Source of the DNA: an uncultured Pseudomonadota bacterium | GTDB taxonomy: Bacteria; Pseudomonadota; Gammaproteobacteria; Burkholderiales; Usitatibacteraceae | NCBI GenBank assembly: GCA_937898635.1 | Contig: CALEJW010000079.1 | Span: 1 to 7,329 of the forward strand | Direction of reading: 5' to 3' | DNA: 7,329 nt | In this document: piece after piece, positions 5,276 to 7,329 of the stretch | Numbering within the stretch: the first letter of the stretch is position 1 | How the letters are laid out: every line of letters starts with the position of its first letter | The notes under the pieces: model-generated | What the model was told of the DNA's origin: nothing | The model's input: the letters and a program-made list of their open reading frames with translations, nothing else | Database searches by the model: none | Translations under genes and position numbers: made by a program

Positions 5276-6781
5276 TCACCGCAACTGGTAGGCCGGATCG
5301 GCCGCGAAGGCGCGCGCGAGGGCCACCGCGTCCGCCGGGTCGGGCGGCGGGTCCACCGGGCCGACCGCGAGGAGCACGACCTGCGAGCGCTCCGCGCCGC
5401 CGCCGGCCGCGGCGAGCTCGCGGCGCCAGCGTTCCCAGTCCACGGCGTAGGTCGCGAGGCCGCGCTCCATCATGCGGCGCAGCCGCTCCTCGGCCGTGGG
5501 AGCGCCGGCGGCCGGCGTGCCCGCGGCCATCATCGGCTCGGGCTGCGCAAGCATCGCGTCCGCGCCGCGCATCAGGCGGTCGAGGAACTGCTTGCGCCCG
5601 AGCAGGGTGGAGGAGTCGATCCAGGCCTCGCCCCCCGGCCATCCCTTCACGTTGGGCGGCGACATCAGGTTCTGGCCGAGGAGTGCCGCGGCCGCGACGG
5701 CCGGGCGCAGGTCGAAGGGGCGGATCCCGAAGGTGTGAAGCGTGCCGACCACCAGGTCGACGGGCGACTTCACGAGCGCGCCGCGGTTCGCGGGCGACCA
5801 GAAGGCCTCCGAGAGCAGCATCGCGCGAAGGAGCGGCCGGATCGCGTAGTCCGCCTCGCGGAAGAGCGCGGCCAGCCGCTCGACCTCGCGCTCGTCGGGG
5901 ACGGGCGAGACGAGTTCCCGCCACAGCTTGCGGGTGACGAAGGCCGCGGTCTCGGGGCGCTCGAGCAGCAGCGCGAGGACATCCTCCCCGTCGAGCCGGC
6001 CCGTGCGGCCGAGCACCGTCTTCGTCCCGCCGTCGTGGAAGAACGGGCGGTAGCGGTACTCGCCGGTGTCGCGGTCGAGGCTCCAGCCGGTGAAGGCGCG
6101 CGCCGCCTCCTTCACGTCGCGCTCCGTGTAGTGGCCCTCCCCGAGCGTGAAGAGCTCCATCACCTCGCGGGCGAAGTTCTCGTTGGGCGCCTGGCGGCGG
6201 CTGCCGGCGTTGTCCAGGTAGACGAGCATCGCGGGGTCCTTCGACACCGCGGAGAGGAGCTCGCGGAAACTCCCGAGCGCGTGCCGCCGCAGGAGCGCGT
6301 TCTGCCGGTGGACGAGGCGCGAGCTGCGCACCTTCTGCTGGCTGGTGGCGAAGTGCCCGTGCCAGAAGAGCGTCATGCGCTCCGTGAAGGGCGAAGGCGT
6401 GACGAGCATCTCGCGGAACCACCACTCGCGAAGCGCGAGACCCTCCTGCGCATTGCGCCGCGCGTAGGCCAGGCGTTCTTCCGCCGGCAGGGCGCGCAGC
6501 TTGTGGAAGGGGAAGAACGGCTCGTCCACGAAGGCCGGTGGCGCGAGCGTCGCCTGCGTTCGCGCGCCCGCGAGGAGCGCCTCGACGGCCTCCTCCCGCG
6601 ACTGCGCGGCCACGCGCGTTACTTCGGCGGGCGTTGCCCCGAAGCCGGTGCGCACGAGGAGGTGCCGCGCCGCCGCTTCCCCGAGGGGGGCGGCCGGCGC
6701 GGCGAGGGAGGTTCCGGCAAGGCCCGCCGCGGCGAGGAGGATCGCCCCGGCGAGCCTCGCGAGAGGCCTTGCGCGGCTCAT
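5276..6781 (-). CDS. DUF1800 family exported protein
   Basis: The 501-residue protein has a Sec-type signal (positive MSRARPLAR, hydrophobic 10-28, probable cleavage near the AAPAAP stretch). The DUF1800 domain fills nearly the whole mature chain. Family landmarks are HLLVRTGFGATPAEV (40-54), REWWFREMLVTPSPFTERMT (118-137), FWHGHFATS (139-147), NENFAREVMELFTLGEGHYT (200-219), EAARAFTGW (225-233), FVTRKLWRELVSP (281-293), and PPNVKGWPGGEAWID (375-389) towards the C-terminus. A variable Ala/Pro segment lies at 413-430. The ATG gives a clean signal peptide but shows no clear ribosome binding site. The gene starts 6 nt after the EF-hand stop and ends 5 nt before the DUF1501 start, so the three are probably cotranscribed. 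DUF1800 and DUF1501 genes occur together widely. The function is unknown; a joint extracytoplasmic role is inferred. Confidence 0.94.
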   Translation of the reverse strand: MSRARPLARLAGAILLAAAGLAGTSLAAPAAPLGEAAARHLLVRTGFGATPAEVTRVAAQSREEAVEALLAGARTQATLAPPAFVDEPFFPFHKLRALPAEERLAYARRNAQEGLALREWWFREMLVTPSPFTERMTLFWHGHFATSQQKVRSSRLVHRQNALLRRHALGSFRELLSAVSKDPAMLVYLDNAGSRRQAPNENFAREVMELFTLGEGHYTERDVKEAARAFTGWSLDRDTGEYRYRPFFHDGGTKTVLGRTGRLDGEDVLALLLERPETAAFVTRKLWRELVSPVPDEREVERLAALFREADYAIRPLLRAMLLSEAFWSPANRGALVKSPVDLVVGTLHTFGIRPFDLRPAVAAAALLGQNLMSPPNVKGWPGGEAWIDSSTLLGRKQFLDRLMRGADAMLAQPEPMMAAGTPAAGAPTAEERLRRMMERGLATYAVDWERWRRELAAAGGGAERSQVVLLAVGPVDPPPDPADAVALARAFAADPAYQLR

Positions 6782-6787
6782 GCGCCG

Positions 6788-7329
6788 CTAGGATACGCGC
6801 CCGCGACGCGGGAACGTCCCGTGGGCGGCCTGCAGCTCCTCGAGCGTGAGGAAGCCGTCCTTGTCGGCGTCGATCGCATCGAATTCCTGCGACAGGCGCG
6901 GCGCGCTCGCCACTTCCTCGCGGGAGAGCTTGCCGTCGCCGTTGGCGTCCCACTTCGTCCAGCCGGTGCCGGGCGCGTGGCGGCCGCGGAAGGCGGCGCG
7001 CGCGGCCTGCAGCTCCTCGGCGGCGAGGAAGCCGTCCTTGTTCGCGTCGAGCGCGTCGAACTGCTGCGCCAGGCGCGGGGCGTTGGCGACCTCGCTGCGG
7101 GAGAGCTTGCCGTCGCCGTCGGCGTCCCATTTCTTCCAGCCGTCCCCGCGACCGTGGTGGCCGCGATGGGCGAGGTGCGCGGCCTGCATTTCCTGGAGCG
7201 TGACGAGGCCGTCCTTGTTGGCGTCGATCGCGTCGAAGTTGGCGAAGAGGCCCGGCATGGCGAGCTGCGCCTCGTCGCGGCTGATCATGCCGTCGGCGTT
7301 GGTGTCGGCGGCCTTCAGGCGCTCGAGCA
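6788..7329 (-). CDS. EF-hand calcium-binding protein (5' end beyond window)
   Basis: The reading frame is open to the right edge, with 13 whole codons ahead of the internal ATG at 7288. Those codons encode the start of an EF-hand loop (DTNADGMISRDE) that spans this ATG, so the true start lies outside the window. Counting from that Met as residue 1, five more canonical 12-residue loops follow: 22-33 DANKDGLVTLQE, 55-66 DADGDGKLSRSE, 81-92 DANKDGFLAAEE, 114-125 DANGDGKLSREE and 140-151 DADKDGFLTLEE. All keep D1, D/N3, D5, G6 and E12. Two loop types alternate in a 59-residue unit. The protein ends in a short basic tail (RRGRVS). It probably binds calcium in the periplasm or outside the cell, but the export signal cannot be seen. 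It ends 6 nt before the DUF1800 start, so it is likely part of the same operon. Confidence 0.92.
   Translation of the reverse strand, partial: LERLKAADTNADGMISRDEAQLAMPGLFANFDAIDANKDGLVTLQEMQAAHLAHRGHHGRGDGWKKWDADGDGKLSRSEVANAPRLAQQFDALDANKDGFLAAEELQAARAAFRGRHAPGTGWTKWDANGDGKLSREEVASAPRLSQEFDAIDADKDGFLTLEELQAAHGTFPRRGRVS
6829..7329 (-). repeat. 177-bp tandem repeat encoding EF-hand pairs
   Basis: Three in-frame copies start with cctgca at 6829, 7006 and 7183 on the plus strand, exactly 177 bp apart; the third is cut by the window edge. Each codes for one DANKDG-type and one DGDGKLSR-type loop plus the linker APRL.Q.FDA. DNA similarity is high across the loops and lower in the His/Arg/Gly linkers. 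This indicates internal duplication, and recombination could change copy number. Confidence 0.85.

Noticed and set aside
4119..7130. Single minus-strand open frame of 1003 codons that could look like an EF-hand-region/DUF1501 fusion
   Set aside because: Only its last 383 codons code for DUF1501. The upstream part is an Arg/Ala/Gly-rich shadow of DUF1800 and the EF-hand gene, which are read in another frame.

Overview
The window is very GC-rich and gene-dense. All eight supported protein genes lie on the minus strand, so transcription runs from high to low coordinates. The gene order tsaB - rimI - family 4 uracil-DNA glycosylase, together with a lemA/TPM-domain cluster and a DUF1800/DUF1501 pair, points to a Betaproteobacterium (Burkholderiales-like or a related soil lineage). 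This placement rests on gene order and composition only. I see no rRNA, tRNA, CRISPR array or insertion sequence.

In the direction of transcription there are three blocks. Block A (7329-4119) starts with the 3' part of an EF-hand calcium-binding protein made of 177-bp tandem repeats. A DUF1800 protein with a signal peptide follows after 6 bp, then a DUF1501 protein with a twin-arginine signal after 5 bp. The spacing suggests one transcript for an exported, possibly calcium-linked module of unknown function. A 111-bp non-coding gap (4008-4118) follows. It holds an AT-rich island with an imperfect inverted repeat and a perfect TATAAT hexamer placed to drive block B.

Block B (4007-2078) is tsaB, rimI and a 4Fe-4S uracil-DNA glycosylase. 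These are linked by two 4-nt stop/start overlaps, and all three use TTG or GTG starts. The block joins tRNA t6A synthesis, ribosomal protein S18 acetylation and DNA base excision repair in one housekeeping operon. A GC hairpin begins immediately after its last stop codon.

Block C (1992-1) is lemA (lipoprotein), a TPM-domain membrane protein with a glycine-rich tail, and a second TPM-domain protein without a signal peptide that runs off the left edge. Here too the genes overlap (GTGA, TGATG). LemA and the TPM proteins are probably envelope proteins or partners; their biochemical role is not settled.

Nothing in the window is clearly a new system. The least explained parts are the EF-hand/DUF1800/DUF1501 operon and the AT-rich inverted repeat upstream of tsaB.
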